Notes: generated by a model not told the origin, from the letters alone. A stretch of DNA of 64,000 nt from Sipunculus nudus (GCA_026874595.1 CM049322.1:33622340-33686339); one strand, 5' to 3'. Shown: positions 46,784 to 58,800, counted from the first letter of the stretch. Numbers and translations: made by a program.

Positions 46784-48233
46784 CATATAGATCTCGTAAT
46801 GGAAGGATCATTGTAAAATCAGAACCTTGTGATTACAAAGAAATGACTCTATAAACTCATGATCTGCCATTTTGATAAATGTCTTCCAGTTACTTTAGAT
46901 TTGCATATACATTAGTAAATTAACAGTTCTACCCTTTCCGTCCACTTCTATTTGAATTGAAAATGCGCCGATCCATAATTTTATTGATTCTTTCCTCTTT
47001 CTCAGAAAGTCCTTGATACTTGATGGGTCTGGTATCACAGCCAGTTGACCACCCCATGTTTTGCATGCTGCTCTCGCCGTCCACCAGTCTGACTTTGAGT
47101 GATGCACGGAGTAACTGACATTTCCAATACGGATCCAGTTAATGAATGGTACTCCTGGTGGCCGAAATGTTTCTGTAATAATACAACAAATTTTATTCGT
47201 GAAATAATCTTTAAATTGAGCCAAAATATATTATATATACATATATATTTATATGTACGTAACAAATATTCAAATATTGTTAAGGCCTTCCATACCATGA
47301 TGGGTGCAAAGATATCCTTTATGAATACAACACGGTGATGTTTCAAAGGAAAAACCTGTGATAGTTACACAACCTTGCTCCGAAATATATTGACCTGCAA
47401 AACAAAGTTTAACTGGACATCTATCACATGCACAGTAAAAAAATAGCACTACAAGAAGAAAGCCACTCTAAAAGAAAATGTGTCGATCTGTATAATTATT
47501 TTAGAAGTTGTCTTTTTCATGGTATAGAAACCTCGGATCTCATATTATGGCAGATATTTATAACATTATATAACATATAACATGTTTGAATAGGAAGTTC
47601 ATAAAAAATCACATACCATGGACTGCCCCATTGATCCAATATGTACTATTCATGTGTTTAAGTTTGAATTTAAGCCACACTGAAGTTAAGTTCTGTTGTA
47701 TCATTCTGTCGGCCAGATGAGCATTTTGTGCTGGTGTTTTGTGATCAGGCAACCCGAGGACTTTGTCTGGTTCGGAGGTGTTTTTGCAGTAAAAGTTCGC
47801 TTGCCCCCACGTCATGTTAAACGAAACCGTTCCCCAAGCATCTATATTTCAGAATATGCATTTATTATCCTAAATAAACTAAAATTATGCTATTAGATTT
47901 TAATTTATTTCAATATTCAAGTTATTTGTATTTTATAATGACATTGTTTTAAAGACAAACCCTTTTATGAAAGCATCATAGCCCTTACTCTCAAATCCAT
48001 TTTTTAGATATAGGATTAATGTCAGAACAGTGCCTGTCCTTTAAGTTATTTTATTAGTAGATATGACATGGCACGGTACTCAAGATGTTTCTTGGATAAG
48101 TAAAATTATTATGAATTTTACTTTACAAGATAACATATGCAACATTAAAACGGAAGAGTGCGATTTCCTTACCTCCAGTTACACGAAATATATTGATTAA
48201 GTTCAACTTTATTAGGAAAAGGAACGCCTTCAT
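44989..48233 (-). CDS. CTLR2: two-CTLD transmembrane receptor with tyrosine-motif tail (3' end not found)
   Basis: Exons in order: 48173-48233, 47617-47841, 47296-47394, 46933-47172, 46263-46472, 45753-45867, 45171-45472, 44989-45030. All have GT/AG borders and matching phases. The joined frame is 431 codons: signal peptide, CTLD1, CTLD2, a polar linker, one transmembrane helix, then a cytoplasmic tail of about 115 residues. Tail motifs are YNDM, YDEV, YADI and YAEI, candidates for SH2-domain docking after phosphorylation. The CTLDs lack EPN/QPD and WND motifs. Type I membrane topology is inferred. CTLR1 is the paralogue. The last exon(s) and stop codon are unassigned. Confidence 0.88.
45171..45472 (-). 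CDS. CTLR2 exon 7, cytoplasmic tail with YxxM/YxxV/YxxI
   Basis: 302 bp after a TTTAATTAG acceptor; the first base completes the Arg codon begun in exon 6. Encodes YSPTTIYNDMAERTIF, PYAATGERMETH, EHLYDEVRKYKKRDERES, then SCTVYADIEEAASNFITQGE. YNDM is a PI3K-type YxxM; YDEV and YADI are YxxV/I motifs. An in-frame ATG lies upstream inside the preceding intron, but the splice fit argues that the exon starts at 45472. Confidence 0.85.
45753..45867 (-). CDS. CTLR2 exon 6, transmembrane segment
   Basis: 115 bp after a T-rich tract ending ATAAATAG, with a GTATCT donor in phase 2. Encodes DNNLSCCHHINS, then the hydrophobic helix FYVIVVIVCSCLLVLMHLAS and FVHSIR. The incoming phase fits exon 5 and the outgoing phase fits exon 7. 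This supports a single-pass receptor. Confidence 0.85.
46263..46472 (-). CDS. CTLR2 exon 5, CTLD2 C-terminal half and linker
   Basis: 210 bp from an ATGTTGTAG acceptor to a GTACGC donor. Encodes DFSFFDNE, QCIVARLESNNSIIWLPLSC, NSTGDVLC and a His/Asn/Thr-rich juxtamembrane linker. It joins in phase 1 to the transmembrane exon. Confidence 0.9.
46558..46782. repeat. TATC and TA microsatellites flanking a hairpin in a CTLR2 intron
   Basis: TCTA/TATC units (46564-46590) run into TA (46592-46632), and a second TA tract spans 46734-46782. Between them, GGAAATGGTATACTC (46679-46693) and GAGTATACCATTTCC (46719-46733) form a perfect 15-bp stem with a 25-base loop. Confidence 0.9.
46933..47172 (-). CDS. 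CTLR2 exon 4, CTLD2 N-terminal half
   Basis: 240 bp from a TTATTACAG acceptor to a GTAGAA donor. Encodes ETFRPPGVPFINWIRIGN, YSVHHSKSDWWTARAACKTW, GGQLAVIPDPSS and KLWIGAFS. This is the best-conserved stretch between the two lectin genes. Confidence 0.92.
47296..47394 (-). CDS. CTLR2 exon 3, CTLD1 C-terminal half
   Basis: 99 bp after a TTTTGCAG acceptor, ending at a GTATGG donor. Encodes YISEQGCVTITGFSFETSPC and CIHKGYLCTHH. It has one more Cys than the CTLR1 counterpart (SPCC), so the disulfide pattern may differ. Confidence 0.88.
47617..47841 (-). CDS. CTLR2 exon 2, CTLD1 N-terminal half
   Basis: 225 bp between an AAATATAG acceptor and a GTATGT donor. Encodes NMTWGQANFYCKNTSEPD, the helix region HKTPAQNAHLADRM, and NLTSVWLKFKLK before YWINGAVH. 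It is the direct counterpart of CTLR1 exon 2. Confidence 0.9.
48173..48233 (-). CDS. CTLR2 exon 1, signal peptide
   Basis: Encodes MKAFLFLIKLNLINIFRVTG, ending in phase 1 at a GTAAGG donor. The length of 61 bp equals CTLR1 exon 1. Joining to 47841 gives Asp then AWGTVSFNMTW. A second, defective copy lies 269 bp upstream. Confidence 0.85.
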
Positions 48234-48441
48234 TTTATATTAATCTAATATACCTCTATCTTGAATTGAAGTTTCCTGAAATGTAGAAGAAATGGTTAAC
48301 AAATAAAATAAAACAACGCCATATATAATGAAAAAAAAGTATGACATGACACGGGTGTTTTTAGATAAGTAAAATTATTATGCATTTTACTTTACAAGAT
48401 AACATTTGCAACATTAAAACGGAAGAGTGCGATTTACTTAT

Positions 48442-48502
48442 CTCCTGTTACACGCAAACTATTCATTAAGCTCAACTTTATTAGGAAAAAGAATGCCTTC
48501 AT
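48442..48502 (-). pseudogene. Duplicate CTLR2 signal-peptide exon with destroyed donor
   Basis: Encodes MKAFFFLIKLSLMNSLRVTG in 61 bp, but the GTAAGG donor of the working copy has become ATAAGT. Unspliced reading meets TAA two codons later. Either the exon is dead, or an alternative splice uses other sites. Confidence 0.8.
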
Positions 48503-48604
48503 TTTATATTAATCTAATACACCTCTATCTTTAATTAAATTTCTAAAAATGGAGAAGAAATGGTAAATAAATTAAATAAAACAACGCCGTATATATTGAA
48601 AATC

Positions 48605-49380
48605 AACGTGCAATTTTATCTTGAAGAGACAAAGCTATCAAAACTTGTTAGTGTCAAAGATATTCACTGTCAAAGTGTCTTGTTATTATTCACGTCAGTC
48701 ATGTATATTGCAATTTTTTGCTGCATAGATTCGCCAAAGTTGCTGAAGTTTAACGACAAGTAACACAACATATATAAAGGAAAATCAGAACTTTAATTTT
48801 GTTTATTGACCTTCAGTTCATGTTATATTTTTTACTTAATATATATGCAAAGTGTTTTAAATACAATAACTCTCATATAACAATGAAACAATTCACTGCT
48901 TATACTCCACAACTTTCACACCTTATGTGTACACAGAACATGTTAAACGTAGCCCAGCATTTAAGCCGCAGGACATCTGAACTGGAGGTCAGATATCACA
49001 TACCTTTTTCACATCACGTCTTATCACGGCTTATATGATAAACCTACAATTCATACAAAGATATTTTGTTGGATGTTTACAATCTGCTTCAGTAAATAAA
49101 CAATGCATGCGCAATATAGGGATGTTCGCTTTGTTTACTCACCTGTATATGGAAGACTCACCTGTTACCAATTGTTTATTATAGGGATGGGACTGCACTT
49201 TCCCTGACCAATCTATAGATGAGTCGACCAGTTACAATAAAACGTTAATTGTTTCTTTGTCGACCACATTTTAGGATTATCACGTGCTACCGATAAACAG
49301 AACACTGAACAGTTCATTATACCACAACCATGTATATGTCATTATTTATTTAACAATTATTAAATCTGTCCCTGTTATAA
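48605..49380. other. CTLR2 upstream region, no gene seen
   Basis: Contains open frames without recognised features. It presumably holds promoter sequence for CTLR2. Confidence 0.3.
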
Positions 49381-49530
49381 AACCCGTTAGCGGTGTTGGT
49401 TATACCAGCATTAAACTGTTAGATAAGTCCTAAAGCATGTTGATTATTCCTGTTACAAGGTTATATTTTTTGTGATCATGGACAGGGTAGCAGAAATATG
49501 CAACACTAACATATGCTAAAAGTAGTATAT
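49380..49530. repeat. 5' flank of CTLR2, counterpart of 7738-7970
   Basis: TCCTAAAGCATGTTGAT, AAGGTTATAT and GGACAGGGTAGCAGAAATATGCAAC follow the same order as upstream of CTLR1. Confidence 0.7.
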
Positions 49531-49828
49531 GACCTCCATGTGACTGAATTTAGCAGTGCGGATCCAAGTACTTATGATACATCCTCATGCAGGGCTTTTA
49601 GTGATATATTGGTGCTTAGGGTACAACCATAGGTTTAATATAATCTTGTGTGTTTTTGCTCATGTAGCTTTCACAGTAAAAAAGTGAGCAAGACAGAAAA
49701 CAGGTAAGTTAACATCTAGAACTTGTTTTGGTATTTAGCCACAAAATAAATAGCTTCCAATCTTATATTAATACATGATTAATATATTTTTTCGGAGCTA
49801 TAGCAGGTATCTCAGCGACTTAGGTTAG

Positions 49829-49829
<1 letters not shown>

Positions 49830-49872
<43 letters not shown>

Positions 49873-49890
49873 TATATATATATATGTATA
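49830..49890. repeat. (TA)n microsatellite
   Basis: About 60 bases of TA with a few interruptions. Confidence 0.95.
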
Positions 49891-49899
49891 TATATACTA

Positions 49900-50665
49900 C
49901 TGGTTGCGTTTATAGTTATACTATGATGAGTATAATTTTAGTAATTTTCACACAGGTATCACGAATTTCATTTAATTAAAACATGCTGTATTGAAGACAT
50001 TATACTATTATTATTTTTATTATTATTATCTATATAATTGATAAGCAGTTGGGCTTTTTCTACCGATTGGTTAACCTGCTTCCGGTCTGATTTGACTCTC
50101 CAAAATTCTGCATACGTATCGTTGATATCCTCTTCAAGGACAAGTTTGCTCTATTTTGCGGGATTATTTCCAATGAAGCTGCCTAGTTAATTTTGTTTTT
50201 AATATTTCTCCACTATGTGCCCCATTATTCGTTTGTGCTTTTACTTCCTCCACGCATTTCATGCTTTTTCAGAAGGTGCCTTGGAGATTTACTTTCAGTC
50301 CGAGCTTACTTGCCTGTTAAGACATGCCCTGCCGGACAATATGCGGTCAAGCGGATTACCTGTCATCCTCATTAATCCCCATTTCCATTATATCGCCTGT
50401 AAAGGAATTCTACTCTTTCAAAAGGAAGTAACGATTCTAAATTAAAGCAATCAACACATGTCTACATGAAAGAGCTTTCGATAGCGAGTGTTTTCTTTCG
50501 CTGAGTGGATAAAAGGAGCTGAGACCCTTCACACGATCACAGGTAGGTAGATTTTTATACATTTAGAAGTATCTTTCCATTATAACCATAGTTTTTATTT
50601 GTTCTGTCGATTGATTGGCTGTTTGCAAAAGCACTTTTCAAAAGAAACCCTTCAATCTGACATCA
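49900..50665. other. No firm feature
   Basis: Two overlapping plus-strand open frames at 50193-50445 have no recognised motif. A TATA-like GATAAAAGG (50508-50516) lies 27 bases before a CAG/GTAGGT donor-like site, too close to define an exon on its own. Confidence 0.3.
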
Positions 50666-50669
50666 ATTC

Positions 50670-50712
50670 GAGGGAGGGGTAGGGGTGGGAGGCGGGGTGG
50701 AGGGGAGGGGGT
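50670..50712 (+). other. G-rich tract, likely quadruplex-forming
   Basis: Seven runs of three to five G are separated by one to four bases (AGGGAGGGGTAGGGGTGGGA, then GGCGGGGTGGAGGGGAGGGGG). This fits the G3+N1-7 quadruplex pattern with runs to spare, in otherwise AT-rich DNA. Confidence 0.85.
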
Positions 50713-51019
50713 GCACACTTTTTCTTCAGATTCTCTATCTCGAGGGACTTTGAAAACGTGACAGTGCATCTGTAAATATGGAATCCATTCCAAAATATAT
50801 TATGCGTTGGGAGCCTACGAACCCCCGTCAGAAACTTCACATCAGTCATTATTTCATATAAGCACATTTCATGTAGTATATGTAATGCTCCAATAACACG
50901 GGTTCACCTAGCCAGTGGCAAATCAATTGCACACGAAAGGACGGCTCCCACATGAGGTATGGCGGAAAAGTCCTTTAGAACGAAGGCGCCGTCGATGGGT
51001 ATACATAAAAATGATGAGT

Positions 51020-51665
51020 CTTTCCGTCCGTCCGTCTGTCTGTCCGCAAAGATTGATGTTAAGAAATTACTTAAAAACATATCCACATACAGAAACCATA
51101 CTCACATTATATGCAAGGTCAATTTCGAAACAGATCGATGACCTTGACTTGTATTTATAAATCACAGGGGCGATAATGTCAAAATGATGCAACACGCCAT
51201 AGCTTGAAAATATATTCAGGCACAGTCACCAAACTCGATGCATTCAAACAGCTCATAAATGGCTTGGTCAAATTTGAATATTGATGAACTTTACAGAATT
51301 GCTCAAGGTCACCGAAGTGATAATGATGAGACAATGTAAACGCAATAGACTAAAATATTTTAGGAGGCACAGTTACCAAGCTTGCAGTATTGAGACACCT
51401 CATGAAAGGCTTGGCGGAGTTATAATATAGGTGACTTTGACGCATTTTTCAAAGTCATAAAGACGATAATGTTAAATCATTTAAACGTAATAATTGAAAA
51501 ACAATTTGAGAGACAGTCACCAAACATGCAGCATTGAAACACCTCAGTTAGGCAAGGTCAAATTGAATATTGTCACGGTCATAGAGGCAATTATGCTTAA
51601 ATGATTTTAACGAACTTGACAGTAATTGAGGAACAGTCACCAAATTTGCAGCTTTGATATACCTC
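51020..51665. repeat. Pearl-like tandem array 3 with about 145-bp monomers
   Basis: A GTCCGTCCGTCTGTCTGTCCG tract at 51024-51046 is followed by about four diverged monomers. These are marked by CACAGTCACCAAAC.TGCA.CATT near 51224, 51369, 51516 and 51636. Each also carries AGGTCA and a CATAAAGACGATAATG block. Same head-plus-array architecture as arrays 1 and 2, with a different monomer sequence. Confidence 0.7.
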
Positions 51666-51744
51666 ACATTTGGCTAGTTAATGTTTAATTATGGATAACC
51701 TATTTTTCCAGCTTCTTTCACAACAGGTGGGGGAAATATCAAAT

Positions 51745-51927
51745 ATGTTCCACAGATCAACTTTTTTCTTGTGTGTAATTGCTATTTTGGCCCTTACGGG
51801 AAATATGTATTATAATGATTCTGATTACCTCGAAAACGTTATAGATTACGGATACGGTTTTGACCCTACTGTTCTGCAAAAATTCAGCAAAATATGTTCA
51901 AAACTTTTTTGCGTAAATTTGCTATAG
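51745..51927 (+). CDS. Candidate small secreted peptide, 60 residues
   Basis: The frame starts MFHRSTFFLCVIAILALTG, a good signal peptide with a basic start and a Leu/Ile core, with likely cleavage just after. The rest is acidic and Tyr-rich (NMYYNDSDYLENVIDYGYGF) and ends in a two-Cys tail (ICSKLFCVNLL). A strong acceptor (TTTTTCCAGCTTCTTTCACAACAG, AG at 51725-51726) lies 18 bases before the ATG, so the upstream in-frame ATG at 51691 would be intronic. No family is recognised. A GTAAAT at the end of the frame could be a donor to a further exon. Confidence 0.4.
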   Translation: MFHRSTFFLCVIAILALTGNMYYNDSDYLENVIDYGYGFDPTVLQKFSKICSKLFCVNLL

Positions 51928-51929
51928 AC

Positions 51930-53390
51930 AGTGTAACGAAATGGGCTGAAGCTGATTATTTGCCATATATGCTTCAATGTGTTTATCTGCTTTCTTTTTA
52001 TCTAGCAGAGTTTCAGACCTGCTTATTACTTGACCACTTACATTACTCAAACCAAACATTTGATACTATTTGAATATATTTTCCTGAGCCTGTCTATTCA
52101 CATTCGCATCTATACTAGTATGTTTCGCGTAAAGGGCCTTCAAAATCATATGCATTTGTTTACGCATATCGTATGTGTCTGATCACATGCCTAAGACTAT
52201 CCTTAACTAACTACACTGGATAAAAATCGTGTTTTCCTATGTCGTCTGACCATCAAAGTATGCAAAGTATCTTTCATAAACTTGTACTCTGTTATATACA
52301 TATAATTGCACAGTAGAAAACTTCATTATACAGTCGTTATATCTACAACATTTTCCAAGTAATGCTGCTGTAAGACCCATGCTGTTTGTCGGAAAAAAAT
52401 GTTCTAACGTTAAAATTCGTACACCCTTAATATGCCTCACGTCTCTTTTTAAAACTTATTTTATGTGTGGTCTCTGGAAAAGAATAATTTGTATTCTTAG
52501 TTAATGTTTTTGGGTAAAGGGTTTCCTCGAGAATCCTAGCATAAGTAATCATTATATAATGTAAGGGAAACACATGGTAAAAGTCCCTGCAAAAGTCTTA
52601 ATAATAAAACGTGCATTGTTAAGTCCCTAACAGCTCATTGCAGGTGTAGCCAGTTATATTTTTATTTGCTACTAAGTCTGTTCATTGTAAACTTTTTTTT
52701 TTAAATTCAGCCAAAATTATTTATTACGTTTCAATAGGACATAATAAATGTACATTTCAGCAAATAAACAATGCAGTTGCCGAGTAATTATCTTAACTAA
52801 TTAGTAAAAGATAAAAATACAGTGTATATAAGTATATAACCTTTTGAAATTACATATTATTAATAAAAACGTAAATACTTGATAACAATAGTAGGAGCAA
52901 GAGAGATATTGAACAACATTACTTATTTGCAAATTTTATATTAATCCTTAAAAGATAAATGATATGACAATAATATTGATATTCAATCTTTTATTCTACA
53001 AATTCGGCCTGGGTCCTCATCGAGTTGATATACGTTACCTGTCTGACACATAATCGGAAGGGCTGGCATTAGATAACTGTATTTATAACTGAGCCAATAA
53101 TATATACAAACCACAAATGTATTCAACCTTAAACAAAAAAAAATACACTGGAACACTAAACTAAAATACTAATTTTATACACAGGGTAGCAACATAGGAT
53201 CGACTCCATAGGGTAAAATCTCTGCAATTTAAACGATTGTAAATAAAAAAATAAATGCAATGCAAAATTTACTAGAGATCAGTATTTTGTTGGAATACGA
53301 TTTTGTCAAAGCGATTTGATGCATATCTTGAGTACAAACCCTGAACTCTGGAATCTGCAACATTAAAGTAAAATTATTTGATTGAAGCAT
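51930..53390. other. No supported feature
   Basis: AT-rich sequence; open frames are short and lack recognisable motifs. No internal repeats stand out. Confidence 0.35.
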
Positions 53391-53394
53391 ATTT

Positions 53395-53720
53395 TAAAAT
53401 GGAGAAACACTGTTGCGCTCACCGGTTTAGGGGATCAAATATATCTTAATAGGTTTGGTTCAATTGATGTATTTGAATTTTTATTCACATTGCATTATGT
53501 TCGTTATTTTTACGGCGAATATCTTTGGACAACAGCGATACTTCCATTATTTAAGAATTTTTATGGATTAAGTAGTTCTTGCTTATCATGTTGTATAATG
53601 GAGCTTACAATCTCACATCTCCACACGTAGGTAGACGGCCCGGTGCGTCAGTGTTATATCCTCAACTAAATCATTTGATAAAATAGAGGCAAAACATTCC
53701 TCATTTATTATAGTGTCACT
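53395..53720. repeat. Block F copy 2
   Basis: Counterpart of 10455-10700, same orientation. The 82-codon plus-strand frame here is disrupted in the other copy, so coding function is doubtful. Confidence 0.75.
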
Positions 53721-54039
53721 TCATTAATATAATCATATCGTTTATTTATATTGCTTTTTTTGTAAAAAACTACAGAATTTTATTTGCTCTGAAATTTTTC
53801 TATCTTAAGGGGGCATGAATTTTATCATGACAAAATCAAGCCTCTGAATAGAATCCTGGTAGAATGTGGGTATGCCCCGGGAAAGTAGAAATGTGTAAAA
53901 TAATGTCAAGGTCTCGATTACCCTTTTAGAAATGGATATAGTGTTTTCATAACTGATTTCTTATTACCGTATTTTGACGGGTAAAGGCCAGTCTTTAGTA
54001 GTCAGATGACATTTATCAAGACCTTTTAGCAGACCGTAT

Positions 54040-54043
54040 ATAA

Positions 54044-54096
<53 letters not shown>
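54040..54096. repeat. (TA)n microsatellite
   Basis: Pure TA of about 54 bases just before block D copy 2. Confidence 0.95.
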
Positions 54097-54098
<2 letters not shown>

Positions 54099-54164
54099 CA
54101 TGTACATGCCACTATTTTTACCAAAGATTAAACCCAATATGAAAATAGATCATATACTTGATAA

Positions 54165-55802
54165 GGCAAACCGTTATACTAAAATGGCGTTTACATATGT
54201 GCAAACAATACTGATATTTTAAAAAGCTTAATAAATGTGAATATCGTGCTACCACCACCAGTTCCTCCGTGTTCAAGTCTATACTATGCCTTGCCAATCT
54301 AAAAACAGTTGCTTTTACCGTACAATACAGCATATTATTGGAAATGTTATTAATCAGCTGGGACAACTTGTATAATAATGTATATTAAAACCACAGTAAT
54401 TATATATTTATGTACAATTTGCATTTGTTTTACCAGATAATTCCAATATATACAACAAAACATGATCCACGGTTATATATGTATCCAATTATTCCTAGGG
54501 GCACACAAATGACATTTTTGTTGCATTAAGCTCAGCCCGAATAAATATATACATTGATATATGATTACATAAATATACAGGGCATTCAATAGGTCATTCC
54601 TGTAGTGTACTGGACTTCCGTGTCAAGATTTGGGGATTCCCATGAAATTAAGGAGGGTCTCACGGTTCCTTTGCTAAAATTGAAGGGTATGCATAATATA
54701 TAATAAACAAAGAGCCGGCACATTACATAAATGAAGTTTAATTTGGAAAATATTTATTACAAATGTTACAACCCATGTACATCATTAATATGAAATCACG
54801 CTAAGCGCATTATAAAATAAGTGAAATATAACTATATTAAAATCACTAAATGTTTGTAAAGTCCGAGTGCACTCCATCTTCAAAAAGTACAATTCCACAA
54901 TATTTCTCTACATGAAATTTATAGACATTCAATCATGTATAACTCTCGATTGACTAAACAAAACCTAGATTACGTCAACAGCTAATGATATTTATATTCC
55001 CCTTAAAGAGAGGCATTGATCGTGCCCACTGAGGCGTGTCAGTACACTTATGACTGTCCATCAATAAGCATTGGGTTTTGTCTATGAATATAAACTGTAC
55101 AGTTGAATTATATTCGTTAGTCAATAAGAGCACCTGGGGATCGGGCTCAGTACACATTTAAAAATATTTAGAAACTTCTATCGATTAAACTCAGGATTTC
55201 ATAACGTATGCAGATACTCTTCGTGTATAATGGTAAAATGACCTCGTGCCGTATTGAATTAATATCGTTATAACGGAATATATTCAAATAGCAGGAGATT
55301 TGAAAACATGTAATGCAAATTTCATTATGCATGTTTAATAACCAATTCATTAATGAATCTTCAATGAATACGTATACTAATTATCAATCCACTGTATTGT
55401 ACTCATTCTCATAAAACCAGAAATATGTATTTAGACCATTAGATAATACTATACGCTTAAGAATAGCAAAATTCTTATGTAAAGCCTAATCTATGTATTA
55501 GATCTGGACATACAAGAGCGCCGCCTAGATGTGGTCAGACAAGTACGCCGACGATCGTTTATTAGGTCTCAGGCCATTAGGTCGTACGGGTTACCGCAAG
55601 CGGTCTGGGCGGTTTATTTACACACGAAAGCCTTGGGTAGGGCCTAATGATCGCTGGTCAACGACGGTAACGGAGCCCGCTTTGATCTTCAGGTAGTGCC
55701 AGTTGTAAACACGCGACCGGTGGGACGGTTCTGGGTTGATAACCGCTAGTCCCAGATCGGTATCATGCATCTCTGACGCCTATTCCCGTGTTCCTGAAAG
55801 CC

Positions 55803-55861
<59 letters not shown>

Positions 55862-58800
55862 TTAACAAGCCGCGTGGTCTAGTAACAACTTTACCTAAGG
55901 TCAGAGTTCCTTCCAAAGAAGGAATTGTTACAAAATGCAAAATATGAATGTTTATAACAAAAACTCATCCTTTTCCTTTCCATTTTTTAAGCCCTTTTAA
56001 TGGAAAAATGATTTGCAAAGCACACGAAGATCCTATCTTAAGTTTCCTTCTGATGAAGGTGAGTTCTTTGAAGGAGGATAAGCGAGACCGCAACCCTGGA
56101 TGAATAATTAAAAAAAAAAAAAATGAGTACCTCTATCGTTCATATTTCCCTACTAGTAAAATTAACATTTTAGACGATCCGTTACATTTTGCCGATTGGT
56201 TGTATTATTTAAGCCAGCGTCATGTATATGGTTATCAATAATGTTATTACATGCTACTGTACCATCTGCGATATATATATATATAATTATATATTTAATA
56301 TATATATATACACATATATATTTTAGTGGTAGGAAATGGTTGTAAATCACATACGATTATCAAAACATTAATAACGGTCCAAAATCATTTAAATTAATCA
56401 TGTTTTATGTACATTTTATATATAACCATCAGTATGTTGTATTGAATTATAACTAAACTATTGACCGTATGAATTGTTATCTCAGTAACTTCTCCAACCT
56501 GCTAATAAGTTATGTAATGCAATGGCCTTGTTGTTGACCCTTATGCTTTGGGCAAATACAGTTTTACAGTTGTTCGCTGTTTTGTGCGACGTATATCGTA
56601 TCACAACTATAAGAGAATATTTTATTTCATGAATATTTCTCTGGTTGTGTTTAACTGATCGGTTGCGATAGCTAATGCAAAGAAGAAACAAATTTATAAG
56701 GATAAAAACAGTCACCAGAATAATCAATTGAATGCCACGCCACTAACAAGTGTGTGAAAAACCGGATGCAATATGAATTCGTCTAAATTCTTCGGTAGAG
56801 TATTATAGCGCAAGTGTTCATTGACCAAGAAAATTGTTCATTGTTAGAGGAACATGGTCATCGTAAAGCAGGTAGGGTATAACAGGTATCTTGAGTCAGA
56901 AGCCGTGCCATAGGATTGCATCTATAGCACCTGTTCGTGTATATGACTCTGATTTTACGCCTATCCTTAATGAATAAATGACTGAAACCACCAGAATGTA
57001 AGGATTATGTTTGCAAATTATATAAATATGATAGCTGTGTTTTTTTCTGGCGTGTATTAAATAAAATGCTAACAAGTTAATGGAAAAGAATGTGAGCATA
57101 ACCCCTGTTCCTTGGTGTTATGATGACACTCTAAGCTCCAGAAGATGCGACAGACACTGATTTTTGGTGACACCTGGATACAACATAGGAAGCGGGTGGT
57201 ACTGCCAGATCTTGAAGCCAAGGAAATAGAAATGGAATTATGCAGATGATACTTAGATAATTAATTGGACACGACTGCATTTAAATTGTGTCAATCGGGC
57301 ATTGGACTATACCATATCCCGATCTGGGTATGTTCAAGCTTAAATCGTTACCAGGAATACCAATAAAATCCAAACATTGTCATCCACAATGCACCATAAC
57401 TAGCAGGAACTATCCTGTTCAACTTTTTAGCGCAACATTACGGTCACTTCAATCCAAAATTGCAGTACCCTACATTTTTTTACGATGTGTCATGCCGTTT
57501 AATTAAGGGGAAAAAACACACTTCTATACACACTTAGGGTGCAAGCAGCTACATATACTGGTCATGTTTTATGATGATACAACTAAATGTATGTACTGCC
57601 CTTTCGGTTATGAACCTACCGACATATAGGTACAGTAGCTGAACATGGCAACGATTTCTGATAAAATTTACTTTGTTTAAAATAATAAAAGGCACTGGTA
57701 TGTGCACTCGAAAAGACTATTTTTTAATCAGGAGAAGGGGATACTTCAGATAAGGATACGAAATGAATGGATATGAGTTATAGTTCATTTTTGAGCTATA
57801 AGCAGCAAACTGTACAATATACTCACAATCAAGGTTGCTCTCATCGATGTTGAAGCTGCCCACAAAATAGCAATAAATAGCATTTTGAGTCATAGTGTTA
57901 TTTTTTTAATCATTCCACTTACGTAAGAAAATATAAACACCTAAGCTTTTTCGAAAAGGCTACTGAAAGTAGGATTATTGAAATAGTACCCACTAGGCAG
58001 ATTGCTTTTGTTTAATATAATGTTTTCGTTCTGTGTTTAATTATTATTTAGCATGCACAACCGAATATTGATCGAGTAACTTGCATAAGTATGTAAACAT
58101 CGAAGGGCCCCACTTTTCAATCAGCTACGTGCAAGCAGATTGAAGCAATACGTGGCACTATGCTTTATTTCATTATTATCAAATAACATACACGGTTTTG
58201 CATAGAGGGTTGTTGACAATGACAGACAACACTGTCAGTGTGATACATGTGATTATAACCATCAGACTGTTGGTGTTTTACATGCAAGCTGGTAAGCTCT
58301 CCCTGTAAAATAACAATTTGCTTACTGTAAACTGTGACCTATAGCCATATATGTCGTATGATCTGCAGCAGTGTGGTAGATTCAGCTTGGCTTGAGGGTG
58401 TTTTGGCCATTTATAAAAGAGATACCATTTCTTTTATGAAATTACGTCTAAATTAATCTTACGTAACAGGACAAAATATTATAAAAACGCATGTTAATCA
58501 GTCGTCTGTATCAGATAATAAATTGATTATTTTTATATAGAGGAACATTAAGAGGTAAGTATTAGAGTTTATGTTACCATTAATATTAAAGCATTTAAAA
58601 TGCCTCGTAGAAAACTCTTGTTGGTACACTTGGTTGATTTATTATGCTATCGGTATTAATGTAGTTGTTATAGCATTGGAGTAGACTTGCTACAAAATAT
58701 TTAAATTGGTGCTGAAAATCATATGCTACATGCTCTGCAAGTTTAGCTAGAACAGACCACATTTTCCTGAAGGTTCTCACCTTATTGACAGTTGCCGATT

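Larger units (their letters stand above)
48075..48605. repeat. Tandem duplication of the CTLR2 signal-exon region, 269-bp unit
   Basis: The stretch from GATAAGTAAAATTATTATG to ACAACGCC occurs twice, offset by 269 bp, at about 90% identity. Each copy contains one signal-peptide exon. The right-hand copy is described separately. Confidence 0.9.

Noticed and set aside
50508-50548. TATA-like GATAAAAGG plus CAG/GTAGGT as the promoter and first exon of the 51.7-kb peptide gene
   Set aside because: The spacing would leave a first exon of only a few bases; it cannot be claimed without transcript data.
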